Positions 43,035-51,372 of a stretch of 64,000 nt of DNA are shown piece by piece; position 1 is the first letter of the stretch, and each line of letters begins with the position of its first letter. The stretch comes from an uncultured Lachnospiraceae bacterium (lineage in GTDB: Bacteria > Bacillota > Clostridia > Lachnospirales > Lachnospiraceae): contig CAKRJH010000002.1 in NCBI GenBank assembly GCA_934351255.1, positions 62,001 to 126,000 of the forward strand, written 5' to 3'. A program made the translations under genes and the position numbers. The notes beneath the pieces were generated by a model. That model made no database searches. It worked only from the letters and a program-made list of their open reading frames with translations, and was not told the origin of the DNA.

Positions 43035-45119
43035 TCAGACATCTTTGATACTAAAGCTCATACGGCCCATACGATCCTTGCCCAGGCATTTTACCTTTAC
43101 ATGATCTCCCAGAGTCAGAACATCCTCTACGTGATTGATCCTCTCTTTTGCGATCTTGGAAATATGAACCATTCCCTCTTTTCCTGGAGCGAACTCGATA
43201 AATGCACCGAATTCCTTAATGCTGATGACATCACCCTCCAGGATCTGTCCCTCATAGAAATCGGTCACAATGATCTCGATCAATCTCTTGGCCTCATCCA
43301 TCATGGCAGCATCTTCGCCACAGATAGAGACCTGTCCGTCATCGGAAATGTCGATCTTCACACCGGTACGCTCGATCAGCGTATTGATGGTCTTACCTCT
43401 CTGTCCGACTACCTCTCCGATCTTCTGTGGATCGATCATCATCTGAATGATCTTTGGTGCATATTTGCCAACGGTCTCACGAGGTTTTGCGATACATGGC
43501 AGCATTACCTCATCCAAGATATAATCTCTGGCTGCGTGTGTACGTGCAATCGCCTCCTCAACGATCGGACGGGTCAGACCATGAATCTTGATATCCATCT
43601 GGATCGCTGTGATACCATCTTTCGTACCAGCCACCTTGAAGTCCATATCGCCGAAGAAATCTTCCAGTCCCTGGATATCGGTCAGTACCAGATAGTCATC
43701 GTCGGTCTCACCGGTCACCAGACCACAGGAAATTCCTGCTACCGGCTTCTTGATTGGAACACCGGCTGCCATCAGAGACATGGTAGAGGCACAGATACTG
43801 GCCTGTGAAGTAGATCCGTTGGACTCAAAGGTCTCAGATACCGTACGGATCGCATATGGGAATTCCTCAGTGCTTGGAAGTACCGGGATCAATGCTCTCT
43901 CTGCCAGTGCACCATGTCCGATCTCACGACGTCCCGGTCCTCGGCTCGGCTTGGTTTCTCCCACGGAATATGATGGGAAATTATAGTGATGCATATAACG
44001 CTTCTCTATAATATTAGGATCCAGTCCGTCTACACGCTGCTTCTCTGAAAGTGGAGCAAGTGTCGTGATCGTACAGATCTGTGTCTGTCCACGGGTGAAC
44101 ATCGCGGAACCATGTACTCTCGGAATAATGTCTGTCTCAGCGGCAAGCGGACGGATCTGATCGATCTGTCTGCCATCCGGGCGCTTGTGATCCACAAGGA
44201 TCATCTTGCGCACAGTCTTCTTCTGGTACTGATATACTGCCTCATCCAGAATCTCAAGCCAATCTTCCTTGTCAGCGAATGCCTCTGCCAGCTTCTCGGT
44301 TACCTGACGGACATTCTCCTCACGGGTCTGCTTGTCATCGGAGAATACAGCAACCTCCATCTCCTCCGGAGGCACGATTTCCTTGATCGCCGCAAACATC
44401 TCTTCCGGAATCGCACAGCTTGTGTACTCATGCTTTGGCTTTCCAACCTCGGCAACGATCTTGTTGATAAATTCAATGATCGTCTGGTTTACGTCATGAC
44501 ATGCGTAGATTGCCTCGATCATCTTGTCGTCCGGAATCTCATTACATCCGGCCTCGATCATGATAACCTTCTCGCTGGTAGAAGCAACGGTCAGACGCAT
44601 ATCCCCCTTGTCCCAGATCTCCTGAGATGGGTTTATCACAAACTCGCCGTCTACCATACCCATCTGTGTCGTAGCACATGGGCCGTAGAACGGAATATCT
44701 GAAATACTGGTAGCAATGGATGAACCAAGCATGGCAACCAGCTCCGGTCTGCACTCAGGATCAACAGAGAGCACCAGATTGTTCAATGTACAGTCATTGC
44801 GGTAATCCTTTGGGAACAGAGGACGCATCGGACGATCGATAACACGTGCTGTCAGCACGGCATTCTCAGATGCCTTTCCCTCACGTTTGTTGAATCCTCC
44901 CGGAATCTTTCCGACAGAGTACATCTTCTCCTCAAACTCTACAGAAAGTGGGAAGAAATCAATACCCTCTCTTGGTTTTTCGGATGCGGTCGCGGTACAC
45001 AGTACTGTCGTGTCGCCATAATGCATCAATGCTGCTCCATTTGCCTGCTTTGCAACACGTCCCACATCAACGGTCAATGTCTTTCCGGCAAGTTCCATGG
45101 AAAATGATTTGTAAGCCAT
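43035..45119 (-). CDS. pnp: polyribonucleotide nucleotidyltransferase
   Basis: PNPase degrades RNA from the 3' end using phosphate. The ATG at 45117-45119 follows GAAAGGAG, giving 694 residues starting MAYKSFSMELAGKTLTVDVG. Two RNase PH domains (first with RPLFPKDYRND, second with GSAMFTRGQTQ and FMDFK-like GDMDFKVAGTKDGITAIQMD), a KH domain (IGEVVGQRGKTINTLIERTG) and an S1 domain (GAFIEFAPGKEGMVHIS) are in the normal order. It has its own promoter, a long leader and a terminator, and lies beside rpsO as in most bacteria. Confidence 0.97.
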   Translation of the reverse strand: MAYKSFSMELAGKTLTVDVGRVAKQANGAALMHYGDTTVLCTATASEKPREGIDFFPLSVEFEEKMYSVGKIPGGFNKREGKASENAVLTARVIDRPMRPLFPKDYRNDCTLNNLVLSVDPECRPELVAMLGSSIATSISDIPFYGPCATTQMGMVDGEFVINPSQEIWDKGDMRLTVASTSEKVIMIEAGCNEIPDDKMIEAIYACHDVNQTIIEFINKIVAEVGKPKHEYTSCAIPEEMFAAIKEIVPPEEMEVAVFSDDKQTREENVRQVTEKLAEAFADKEDWLEILDEAVYQYQKKTVRKMILVDHKRPDGRQIDQIRPLAAETDIIPRVHGSAMFTRGQTQICTITTLAPLSEKQRVDGLDPNIIEKRYMHHYNFPSYSVGETKPSRGPGRREIGHGALAERALIPVLPSTEEFPYAIRTVSETFESNGSTSQASICASTMSLMAAGVPIKKPVAGISCGLVTGETDDDYLVLTDIQGLEDFFGDMDFKVAGTKDGITAIQMDIKIHGLTRPIVEEAIARTHAARDYILDEVMLPCIAKPRETVGKYAPKIIQMMIDPQKIGEVVGQRGKTINTLIERTGVKIDISDDGQVSICGEDAAMMDEAKRLIEIIVTDFYEGQILEGDVISIKEFGAFIEFAPGKEGMVHISKIAKERINHVEDVLTLGDHVKVKCLGKDRMGRMSFSIKDV

Positions 45120-45283
45120 GATAAGCTCCTTTCTGGTCTTCGACCAATGTATTTTCAACCGGTCTGCCGAAACTACTGAAATATACACCCACAGGCGTGT
45201 CTCCCACCGTAAGGCGGATGTCCATTTCAGAAGTCCCGGCTATCCCGTAACAGTGCACACACAAATGATACACTAACTATTCA
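45120..45283 (-). other. structured 5' leader of pnp
   Basis: About 155 bases separate the promoter from the pnp ATG. Within it CTGAAAT (minus strand) can pair with ATTTCAG, enclosing two small hairpins (CCGCC/GGTGG and ACAC/GTGT), a three-way junction. pnp leaders are known control sites for RNase cleavage and autoregulation in E. coli; a similar role here is inferred. The leader holds no convincing gene. Confidence 0.45.
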
Positions 45284-45312
45284 AATATACCACTAAATAC
45301 CGTAAGATGCAA
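45284..45312 (-). promoter_or_regulatory. promoter of pnp
   Basis: Minus-strand TTGCAT (plus 45307-45312) and TATATT (plus 45284-45289) are spaced by 17 bases. Confidence 0.75.
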
Positions 45313-45350
45313 ATATGAAATCCGAATAGCGGAAAAAGCCGAAAAACTGC

Positions 45351-45402
45351 AAAAAAGCCCTCCGGTCTCTGTCCGGAAACACTCCGAGAGACCGTGGGCT
45401 TT
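45351..45402 (-). terminator. terminator of rpsO
   Basis: Minus-strand AGCCC...GGTCTCT pairs with AGAGACC...GGGCT and is followed by TTTTTT, 24 bases after rpsO. Confidence 0.88.
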
Positions 45403-45425
45403 CGCATGATCGTCGTTCAGAAATA

Positions 45426-45692
45426 TTACTTTCTCAGACCTAACTTCTCGATCAGAGTACGATAGCTCTCCAGATCCTTAGCCTTTAAGTAAGCCAGTAA
45501 GTTACGTCTCTGACCTACCATCTTTAAAAGACCACGTCTTGAATGATGATCCTTCTTGTTCTCCTTAAGATGCTCGTTCAGCTCTAAGATACGTGCAGTC
45601 AGTAATGCAATCTGTACCTCCGGTGAACCGGTATCCTCAGGTGTACGGCCATAAGTCTTGATAATCTCTGCTTTCTTCTCTTTGCTAATCAT
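45426..45692 (-). CDS. rpsO: ribosomal protein S15
   Basis: The 88-residue protein binds the central domain of 16S rRNA. The ATG at 45690-45692 follows AGGAGG. Sequence features are GRTPEDTGSPEVQIALLTAR, LNEHLKENKKDHHSRRGLL and GQRRNLLAYLK, all typical. It has its own promoter and a leader of about 90 bases that may bind S15. Confidence 0.97.
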   Translation of the reverse strand: MISKEKKAEIIKTYGRTPEDTGSPEVQIALLTARILELNEHLKENKKDHHSRRGLLKMVGQRRNLLAYLKAKDLESYRTLIEKLGLRK

Positions 45693-45785
45693 GTTTCTTT
45701 TCCTCCTAAATATGTTGGCGTTCGCCATATTCGCCACTGCCGGGAGCCGGTTGGAGTATCCTGACTCTGAGCAGAGGTAATGCAA
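45693..45785 (-). other. rpsO leader, possible S15-binding structure
   Basis: The GC-rich leader holds complementary pieces (ACCGGCT...; GGCGAATATGGCG and CGCC) that could form a multi-branch fold. Leaders of rpsO are often bound by S15 for autoregulation. The exact fold was not computed. Confidence 0.35.
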
Positions 45786-45792
45786 CTTTTGT

Positions 45793-45822
45793 ATAGTACC
45801 ACATCCGCTGCCGGTTTGTAAA
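45793..45822 (-). promoter_or_regulatory. promoter of rpsO
   Basis: Minus-strand TTTACA (plus 45817-45822) and TACTAT (plus 45793-45798) are spaced by 18 bases. Confidence 0.65.
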
Positions 45823-45877
45823 GGATATTTTATCAAACATCTGTACTTAAATGTTATGAAAAAATCCCATAGAAATA

Positions 45878-45900
45878 GACCTACTAAATATAGGTCTACT
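45878..45900. terminator. hairpin after the 79-residue gene
   Basis: TAGACCTA and TAGGTCTA form an AT-rich stem around the stop codon region; the T-run on the minus strand comes only after an eight-base gap, so termination may be weak. Confidence 0.45.
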
Positions 45901-46138
45901 ATCTATCCTTATGGAATGTATACCGGAACATTCCGCCAAGGTCTTCTTTCTGACTGATGGACAAGCCGTTCAGTTTGTAACAGCACTCCTCCGCTTTTCG
46001 CTGTGCCTGCATCTCCGACAAATCCGTCTCAACCACAATCAGATCCCCTTTTTTCGCATAACTGTAGGTACGAACCAAGGTATCAAAGTCACTCTTCCAG
46101 GTCTCACTCTTTCCGCCAAGGAAACCAAACATAGCCAT
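45899..46138 (-). CDS. 79-residue protein, unknown
   Basis: The ATG at 46136-46138 follows GAGGAGG. The product (MAMFGFLGGKSETWKSDFD...) has no membrane segment; KKGDLIVVETDLSEMQAQRK and FRYTFHKDR suggest a small alpha/beta fold. Two adjacent cysteines occur mid-way. It stands between scpB and rpsO with its own ribosome binding site. I do not recognise the family. Confidence 0.65.
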   Translation of the reverse strand: MAMFGFLGGKSETWKSDFDTLVRTYSYAKKGDLIVVETDLSEMQAQRKAEECCYKLNGLSISQKEDLGGMFRYTFHKDR

Positions 46139-46255
46139 AGCTATCGCCTCCTCATTTACATTTTCTTTGTTGTAAATTATTATAAACTTTTTTTGTTTTG
46201 TTCGCAACTAATTACGAAAAAGTTCACAGTTTGTTTACGAAAATCATTGAGTAAA

Positions 46256-46825
46256 TCAGATATCCAGCTGTAACTGAACTTCTTCCTCCGCCTCGTTCTT
46301 AAAATCTTCGACCTTTTCCTGATTAACCACCGGGAGATCTTCCAGCGATTCGATTCCAAAGTTCCTCAAAAAGTCCTCTGTCGTAGCAAACAGGATCGGC
46401 CGTCCCGGCGCATCCAGCCGCCCCACCTCACAGACCAGATTATATTCCACCAGTTTATTGACCGCATGATCACTCTTGACTCCGCGGATGCGCTCAATTT
46501 CCATCTTGGTGATCGGCTGCTTGTACGCAATGATTGACAGCGTCTCCAACAGGACATCCGTCAGGACATGCCTCTTTGGTACGTGTGCGATCTTGACCAG
46601 ATGCTCGTACATCGCCGGTTTGGTGCACATCTGAAATGCACCGTCCAACTCAATGATCTGGATTCCCCGATCCGCCCCGGAATACTTGTCCATCATACTC
46701 CGGATCACCTTGCGGCAGGTATCCTCATCCTGATCTGTCGCAGCCGCAAGCCGCTCCAGTTCGATCGACTCTCCCATCGTAAACAGGATGGCCTCGATCG
46801 CCGCCTCCAATTCTGCCAATGACAT
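46256..46825 (-). CDS. scpB: segregation and condensation protein B
   Basis: ScpB is the winged-helix subunit of the SMC-ScpAB condensin that compacts and separates chromosomes. It has 189 residues; typical parts are LEAAIEAILFTMGESIELER, LTDVLLETLSIIAYKQPITK, IERIRGVKSDHAVNKLVEYN and GRPILFATTEDFLRNFGIES. It lies 20 bases after scpA. Confidence 0.96.
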   Translation of the reverse strand: MSLAELEAAIEAILFTMGESIELERLAAATDQDEDTCRKVIRSMMDKYSGADRGIQIIELDGAFQMCTKPAMYEHLVKIAHVPKRHVLTDVLLETLSIIAYKQPITKMEIERIRGVKSDHAVNKLVEYNLVCEVGRLDAPGRPILFATTEDFLRNFGIESLEDLPVVNQEKVEDFKNEAEEEVQLQLDI

Positions 46826-46845
46826 GCAGATTCCTCCTTTCCAGA

Positions 46846-47631
46846 TCAGTCCGCACTGGACGTCACAATCTCTGTCTTCTCACTGCCGGGTACATATTCG
46901 ATCAGGATCTCTCCAAAGGTCTCCTCCTGCGAGATCTGCAGCCGGCCCACTTTCATAAACTCCAGAATCCCCAGAAATGTGACGATCGTCATCAGCTTGG
47001 ATGGCTGTTCCTCAAGCAGCGCGCGGAATGAAAACTTCCGGTGCAGCATGGCGTACTCCTCAATATGAAGCATGCGGTCCTCCACCGAAATATTTTCCTT
47101 CTGGATATTCCCAAATTTGCTTCGGATCGGATCGATCTTGTCCACCTGTCTTCTCATAACACCGCGGAAGATTTCCTGCAGTTTTCCTAACGTCACATCA
47201 TGAAGAAGTTCCCCGATATCTACATCTTCGTGATACTGGGCGATCTCCGGCGGAATTGTCGCATTCTTGTACAACTGATGGGACGCATCGAGCTGGCGGT
47301 CCTTCAGTTCATACGATGCATATTTGTACATCTTGTATTCGAGCAGACGCTGCACCAGCTCGGCTCTCGGATCCTCTTCCTCGCCCTCCTCATTCTTCTC
47401 CACCGGAAGAAGCATGCGGGATTTGATCCGAAGCAGCGTCGCCGCCATCACCAGAAAGCTGCTCATCACTTCCATCTCCCGGGTCTCCATGGCGGACACA
47501 TACTCCATATACTGCTCCGTGATCTCCACGATCGGAATATCAAAAATATCTATTTTATTTTTCTCAATCAGATGCAGCAACAGATCCAGCGGACCGTCAA
47601 ATGCTTCCAGTTTGACAGAAAGTGCTTCCAT
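46846..47631 (-). CDS. scpA: segregation and condensation protein A
   Basis: ScpA is the kleisin that bridges the SMC heads. From the ATG at 47629-47631 (GAGGA upstream) it has 261 residues, starting MEALSVKLEAFDGPLDLLLH, the usual kleisin N-terminus, with VEITEQYMEYV and a C-terminal winged-helix end (TFLGILEFMKVGRLQISQEE). The acidic linker VEKNEEGEEEDPR lies between. It precedes scpB. Confidence 0.96.
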   Translation of the reverse strand: MEALSVKLEAFDGPLDLLLHLIEKNKIDIFDIPIVEITEQYMEYVSAMETREMEVMSSFLVMAATLLRIKSRMLLPVEKNEEGEEEDPRAELVQRLLEYKMYKYASYELKDRQLDASHQLYKNATIPPEIAQYHEDVDIGELLHDVTLGKLQEIFRGVMRRQVDKIDPIRSKFGNIQKENISVEDRMLHIEEYAMLHRKFSFRALLEEQPSKLMTIVTFLGILEFMKVGRLQISQEETFGEILIEYVPGSEKTEIVTSSAD

Positions 47632-47676
47632 GGCAATCCTCACCGGGAGCGGACACTATCCGCTCCCCATATTTGT

Positions 47677-48966
47677 TTATTTGTAGTAGTCAAACGACAG
47701 GCCGTACATACGCACGGTATCTCCATCCTGAATTCCGAGTGCTTCCAGTTCCTCCAGGATGCCGGAAGTTCTCAGAAATTTCTGGAAGAACTCAAATCCC
47801 TTCTCTGAATCGAGATTCGTATAGCCAAGCATCCTCTCAATACGAGGGCCTTCCACGACATATTCCTTCTCAGCCTCATCGTACTCTACGGTATATGGCT
47901 CATCGGCAAAAGTCTCCTGCTGCGGAACATATTCCTGAGCAAACACCACCGGAGTATCATCGAGCTGATCCAGTTTCTTTCGCACCTCGTAGAGAAGCTC
48001 CTTAATGCCCTTGCCACTGACCGCTGAGATTGCGAATACCGGAATGCCCTTTGGCTCAAATTCCTCGCGAAGCAGTGAGATCACGGTATCTTCCTCCGTA
48101 CCATAAAAGACATCCGTCTTGTTGGCCGCAATGATCTGCGGTCTCGTGGCCAGCTCCGGGCTGTACTTCTCCAGTTCCCGGTTGATGACCAGGATGTCAT
48201 TGAGAGGATCTCTTCCCTCGGTAGATGCCGCATCTACCATATGGATAAAGACTTTGGTACGCTCGATATGTCTGAGAAACTCATGCCCCAGTCCAATGCC
48301 TTCTGCAGCTCCCTCGATCAGCCCCGGAATATCCGCGATTACAAAACCATCTGCCCCTTCCAGGTCCACCACACCAAGGATCGGACTCAGCGTTGTGAAA
48401 TGATAATTCGCGATCTTTGGCCTGGCATTGCTGACACGGGATAAAAACGTCGATTTTCCAACATTTGGAAATCCGATCAGACCGACATCGGCAATCGTCT
48501 TCAGCTCCAGGATTACTTCCAGTTCTTTGCCCGGTTTGCCCGGCTGTGCATACTTTGGAACCTGCATCGTCGGCGTTGCATAATGCATATTGCCCTTGCC
48601 GCCGCGGCCGCCCTTGAGCAGAACCACTCGTTTGTTCTCGTGGGACATATCAATGATCACCTGGCCGGACTGTGCTTCCCTGACCACCGTTCCCTCCGGC
48701 ACATGCACCACCATATCCTCTCCATCGGCACCATGACACCGGCGTTTTCCGCCCGGCTGTCCATTGCCTGCTGCATACTTCCGGATATGCCGGAAATCAT
48801 TTAATGTATTGACACGCGGATCCACCTCAAAGATCAGATCGCCGCCGCGTCCACCGTCACCGCCATCCGGGCCGCCCGCCGCAACATACAGCTCACGGCG
48901 AAAACTGACATGCCCATCTCCGCCATTTCCGGATCGGATGGTAATTTTGGCATTATCTGCGAACAT
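47677..48966 (-). CDS. obgE: GTPase Obg
   Basis: Obg is a ribosome-associated GTPase linked to stress and, in spore formers, sporulation. The ATG at 48964-48966 gives 429 residues. The N-terminal glycine-rich Obg domain (MFADNAKITIRSGNGGDGHV) ends near 158; the G domain has GFPNVGKSTFLSRVSNARPK, ADIPGLIEGA and ANKTD; the C-terminal OCT domain ends LEALGIQDGDTVRMYGLSFD. It follows rpmA, as in most Firmicutes. Confidence 0.96.
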   Translation of the reverse strand: MFADNAKITIRSGNGGDGHVSFRRELYVAAGGPDGGDGGRGGDLIFEVDPRVNTLNDFRHIRKYAAGNGQPGGKRRCHGADGEDMVVHVPEGTVVREAQSGQVIIDMSHENKRVVLLKGGRGGKGNMHYATPTMQVPKYAQPGKPGKELEVILELKTIADVGLIGFPNVGKSTFLSRVSNARPKIANYHFTTLSPILGVVDLEGADGFVIADIPGLIEGAAEGIGLGHEFLRHIERTKVFIHMVDAASTEGRDPLNDILVINRELEKYSPELATRPQIIAANKTDVFYGTEEDTVISLLREEFEPKGIPVFAISAVSGKGIKELLYEVRKKLDQLDDTPVVFAQEYVPQQETFADEPYTVEYDEAEKEYVVEGPRIERMLGYTNLDSEKGFEFFQKFLRTSGILEELEALGIQDGDTVRMYGLSFDYYK

Positions 48967-49012
48967 ATCTTTCACCTTCTTTCCCTGCAACTATCATTTT
49001 ATCTTAAAATCG

Positions 49013-49042
49013 AAAAATAGGGGCTGCCAGTAGCAACCCCTA
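49013..49042 (-). terminator. hairpin terminator between rpmA and obgE
   Basis: Minus-strand TAGGGGTTGC and GCAGCCCCTA form a stem followed by TTTTT. It could partly terminate the rplU-prp-rpmA transcript before obgE. Confidence 0.7.
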
Positions 49043-49066
49043 GAGTATCCCGAAAATTCGGTCAGA

Positions 49067-49354
49067 TTATTTAGCCTCTACCGGATAAACGGAAGCCTGC
49101 TTCTTGTTTCTTCCTTTTCTCTCGAAACGTACAACACCGTCAACCAGAGCGAATAATGTATCGTCGCCACCGCGGCCTACATTAACACCTGGATGAATCT
49201 TGGTTCCACGCTGTCTGTAAAGAATATTTCCAGCTAATACGAACTGTCCATCTGCTCTCTTAGCGCCAAGACGCTTTGCCTCAGAGTCTCTACCATTCTT
49301 GGTAGAACCAACTCCCTTTTTATGAGCAAATAACTGAAGGTTCATCTGTAACAT
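49067..49354 (-). CDS. rpmA: ribosomal protein L27 with cleavable N-terminal extension
   Basis: The 95-residue precursor starts MLQMNLQLFAHKKG. In Firmicutes the extension with the LQxFA motif is cut by the cysteine protease Prp to expose the functional AHKKG end near the peptidyl transferase centre; the motif is intact here and Prp is encoded next door. The rest (GVGSTKNGRDSEAKRLG, GTKIHPGVNVGRGGDDTLFA) is normal L27. The ATG follows GGAGG. Confidence 0.97.
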   Translation of the reverse strand: MLQMNLQLFAHKKGVGSTKNGRDSEAKRLGAKRADGQFVLAGNILYRQRGTKIHPGVNVGRGGDDTLFALVDGVVRFERKGRNKKQASVYPVEAK

Positions 49355-49357
49355 GGC

Positions 49358-49696
49358 TTATACCTCCTGTTTCATCATTGTAATGTGAATAAACTCTGTT
49401 CCATACCCTGCTTCGATAGACTGTAAGCCTAACGCCAGGGACTGCAGTAACAACTCAGCAGATGCACTGACTTTCTCCGCTTCAATCTGAAAATCCACCT
49501 CTCCGGTCTCCGGATTCATATTCTGCACAAAATAGTCTGAACAGAACTGTTCAATCGAATTCATACAGTTGATCGTCAGAGCAGAGACGGCGGCACACAC
49601 AATATCCTGACCTGCATCAGCATATCCGGCATGTCCACGGGTGGTAAATCCCACCAGATCTCCGGATCTGTCAGAGAACATCGTAACTTCTACCAT
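49358..49696 (-). CDS. prp: L27-processing cysteine protease Prp
   Basis: The 112-residue protein (YsxB family) cleaves the L27 extension. The catalytic His and Cys are in TRGHAGYADAGQDIVCAAVSAL. It lies between rplU and rpmA, 3 bases before rpmA, the usual order in Firmicutes. Confidence 0.95.
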   Translation of the reverse strand: MVEVTMFSDRSGDLVGFTTRGHAGYADAGQDIVCAAVSALTINCMNSIEQFCSDYFVQNMNPETGEVDFQIEAEKVSASAELLLQSLALGLQSIEAGYGTEFIHITMMKQEV

Positions 49697-49736
49697 AGCA
49701 TTACCTCTGCGGCATACACCGCATAATCATCACAAA

Positions 49737-50045
49737 TTAAGCGTTGATTGACTCAATCTTAACCTGAGTGTAAGACTGTCTGTGACCGTTTTTCTTGTGA
49801 TAACCAGATTTTCTCTTGTATCTGTAAACGATCACTTTCTTTGCACGGCCTTCCTTAACCACAGAAGCGGTCACGGTAGCACCTGCAGCATCAGCACCTG
49901 CCTTGACAGAGCCGTTGTCGCTTACCATTAATACCTGGTCGAAAGTAACTGTCTCGCCTGCCTCAACTGCAAGCTTCTCAACGTTGATCACGTCACCTTC
50001 AGATACTTTGTACTGCTTTCCACCTGTTGCAATAATTGCGTACAT
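49737..50045 (-). CDS. rplU: ribosomal protein L21
   Basis: The 102-residue protein starts MYAIIATGGKQYKVSEGDVI and ends with KVIVYRYKRKSGYHKKNGHR, both typical of L21. It is first in the rplU-prp-rpmA operon, with AGGAGG before its ATG and a strong promoter. Confidence 0.97.
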   Translation of the reverse strand: MYAIIATGGKQYKVSEGDVINVEKLAVEAGETVTFDQVLMVSDNGSVKAGADAAGATVTASVVKEGRAKKVIVYRYKRKSGYHKKNGHRQSYTQVKIESINA

Positions 50046-50135
50046 CTTTGTTCCTCCTTATTATTACTCGCCAATTATGGTATCCAGACGAATGTCTGAA
50101 ATTTCACAAAACCTCATTGAGCGGCACACTAGGAA

Positions 50136-50164
50136 AGTGTATCATTTCCAATATTCTGTGTCAA
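50136..50164 (-). promoter_or_regulatory. promoter of rplU-prp-rpmA
   Basis: Minus-strand TTGACA (plus 50159-50164) and TACACT (plus 50136-50141) are spaced by 17 bases, near consensus. The leader of about 85 bases before rplU may hold an L21-type control structure but none was resolved. Confidence 0.8.
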
Positions 50165-50175
50165 TACATTTTCCT

Positions 50176-50205
50176 AAAAAAAAGAGCAAAATCAGCATTT
50201 TGCCC
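50176..50205 (-). terminator. terminator of tRNA-Glu copy 2
   Basis: Minus-strand GGGCAAAAT and ATTTTGCTC form a stem followed by eight T, just upstream of the rplU promoter. Confidence 0.85.
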
Positions 50206-50275
50206 TTCATAACACCACATTATGAGCAGTTTCCTAAAATCAAAAATAACATCGTAAAATACGATGTTATCAGAG

Positions 50276-50347
50276 CAGTCTGTAGGGGAATCGAACCCCT
50301 GTTTTCGCCGTGAGAGGGCGACGTCTTAGCCGCTTGACCAACAGACC
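50276..50347 (-). tRNA. tRNA-Glu (anticodon CTC), copy 2
   Basis: Minus-strand acceptor GGTCTGT/ACAGACT, anticodon stem TCGCC/GGCGA with loop CTCTCAC (anticodon CTC), T loop GGTTCGATTCC, discriminator G. It is identical to the copy at 51234-51305. Confidence 0.94.
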
Positions 50348-50413
50348 ATATGTTTGCTTCTCTTAAGCACTTGTTTAGATTACCATGTCGTTCGATAAAT
50401 GTCAACACTTTTT

Positions 50414-51100
50414 TCAAATTTTTAACAGCGACAACACTACCAGATGCAGAGGATAGATCAAATACAGCAGATAGCGCGGAAACTGTTGCGTTTTATGCTC
50501 ATCATATACGGATGCCGCATAGATGCCCGGCAGGCCAAACAGCCCGAACATTCCCTGGGACAGCCATTCAATGACAGCCACTGCACTCCAATCCGCCTCG
50601 CGCGGAAGACTTTTCCACTGCGAGAAGACATAGATCAGTGCCATCCCGCTCCATCCGTATTCCAGATGAAGCATCTGACAGAGCAGTCCAAACACAGCCA
50701 CCGTTCCCAGCCGGATACCATGCATCATCATGGCACTGTATTCTCTCAGGTGTTCCGACAACCTGTCGAGCATCCACAGCATACACAGTCCGGCAGCCAG
50801 TTCAAACAGCACATTCTGAAGTTCCAGACATCCGGCCCCCAGTCTTCCGTGCATCCAGTCAAACGGAATTTCAGAGATCACCGCAAAGAACAGCAGACGC
50901 CCCAGATACGCTCTGCGGTTCGAAGTGTAGCAAAATCCTTCGCTCAGCAAAAAGGCGAACACCGGAAAAGAACTCCGGCCCACTGCCCGGAACAGATAAT
51001 ACCAATATCCCTGTCCGGTCAGAAAAAGACTTCCTATATGATCAATGAGCATACAGAGCAATGCAATCCACTGTAATGTATTCCGGGACCAACCTTTCAT
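50414..51100 (-). CDS. TraX-like membrane protein
   Basis: The 228-residue protein has about seven membrane segments and the TraX-family opening LQWIALLCMLIDHIGSLFL, plus FPVFAFLLSEGFCYTSNR and AVISEIPFDWMH. TraX acetylates pilin in F plasmids, but most chromosomal homologues in Firmicutes have no known role. It sits between two identical tRNA-Glu genes, apart from any conjugation genes. Confidence 0.85.
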   Translation of the reverse strand: MKGWSRNTLQWIALLCMLIDHIGSLFLTGQGYWYYLFRAVGRSSFPVFAFLLSEGFCYTSNRRAYLGRLLFFAVISEIPFDWMHGRLGAGCLELQNVLFELAAGLCMLWMLDRLSEHLREYSAMMMHGIRLGTVAVFGLLCQMLHLEYGWSGMALIYVFSQWKSLPREADWSAVAVIEWLSQGMFGLFGLPGIYAASVYDEHKTQQFPRYLLYLIYPLHLVVLSLLKI

Positions 51101-51175
51101 AACTATCTTCGTTTCCTCTCCTGCATAATGTCGGGTATCCTATCATCCCTTGAAAAATCATTTTCCGAACAAATC

Positions 51176-51203
51176 AAAAAACGCCTATTGAAACTCAATA
51201 GGC
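51176..51203 (-). terminator. terminator of tRNA-Glu copy 1
   Basis: Minus-strand GCCTATTGA and TCAATAGGC form a stem followed by GTTTTTT. Confidence 0.85.
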
Positions 51204-51233
51204 ATCTCGGGTTGGGCTGTTATAAAAACAGAG

Positions 51234-51305
51234 CAGTCTGTAGGGGAATCGAACCCCTGTTTTCGCCGTGAGAGGGCGACGTCTTAGCCGCTTGACCAAC
51301 AGACC
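51234..51305 (-). tRNA. tRNA-Glu (anticodon CTC), copy 1
   Basis: Same sequence and fold as the copy at 50276-50347. With five shared flanking bases the two form perfect 77-base direct repeats (50271-50347 and 51229-51305). Confidence 0.94.
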
Positions 51306-51372
51306 TCAGTGACGTTTTGCGCGTCAACAATGATTACTATACACTATCTGTTTCCAGAATGCAAGCCTTTTT

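Noticed and set aside
50271..51305. Integrative element with tRNA attachment sites
   Set aside because: Both repeats are complete functional tRNA genes and no integrase or mobility gene lies between them; a simple duplication is enough.
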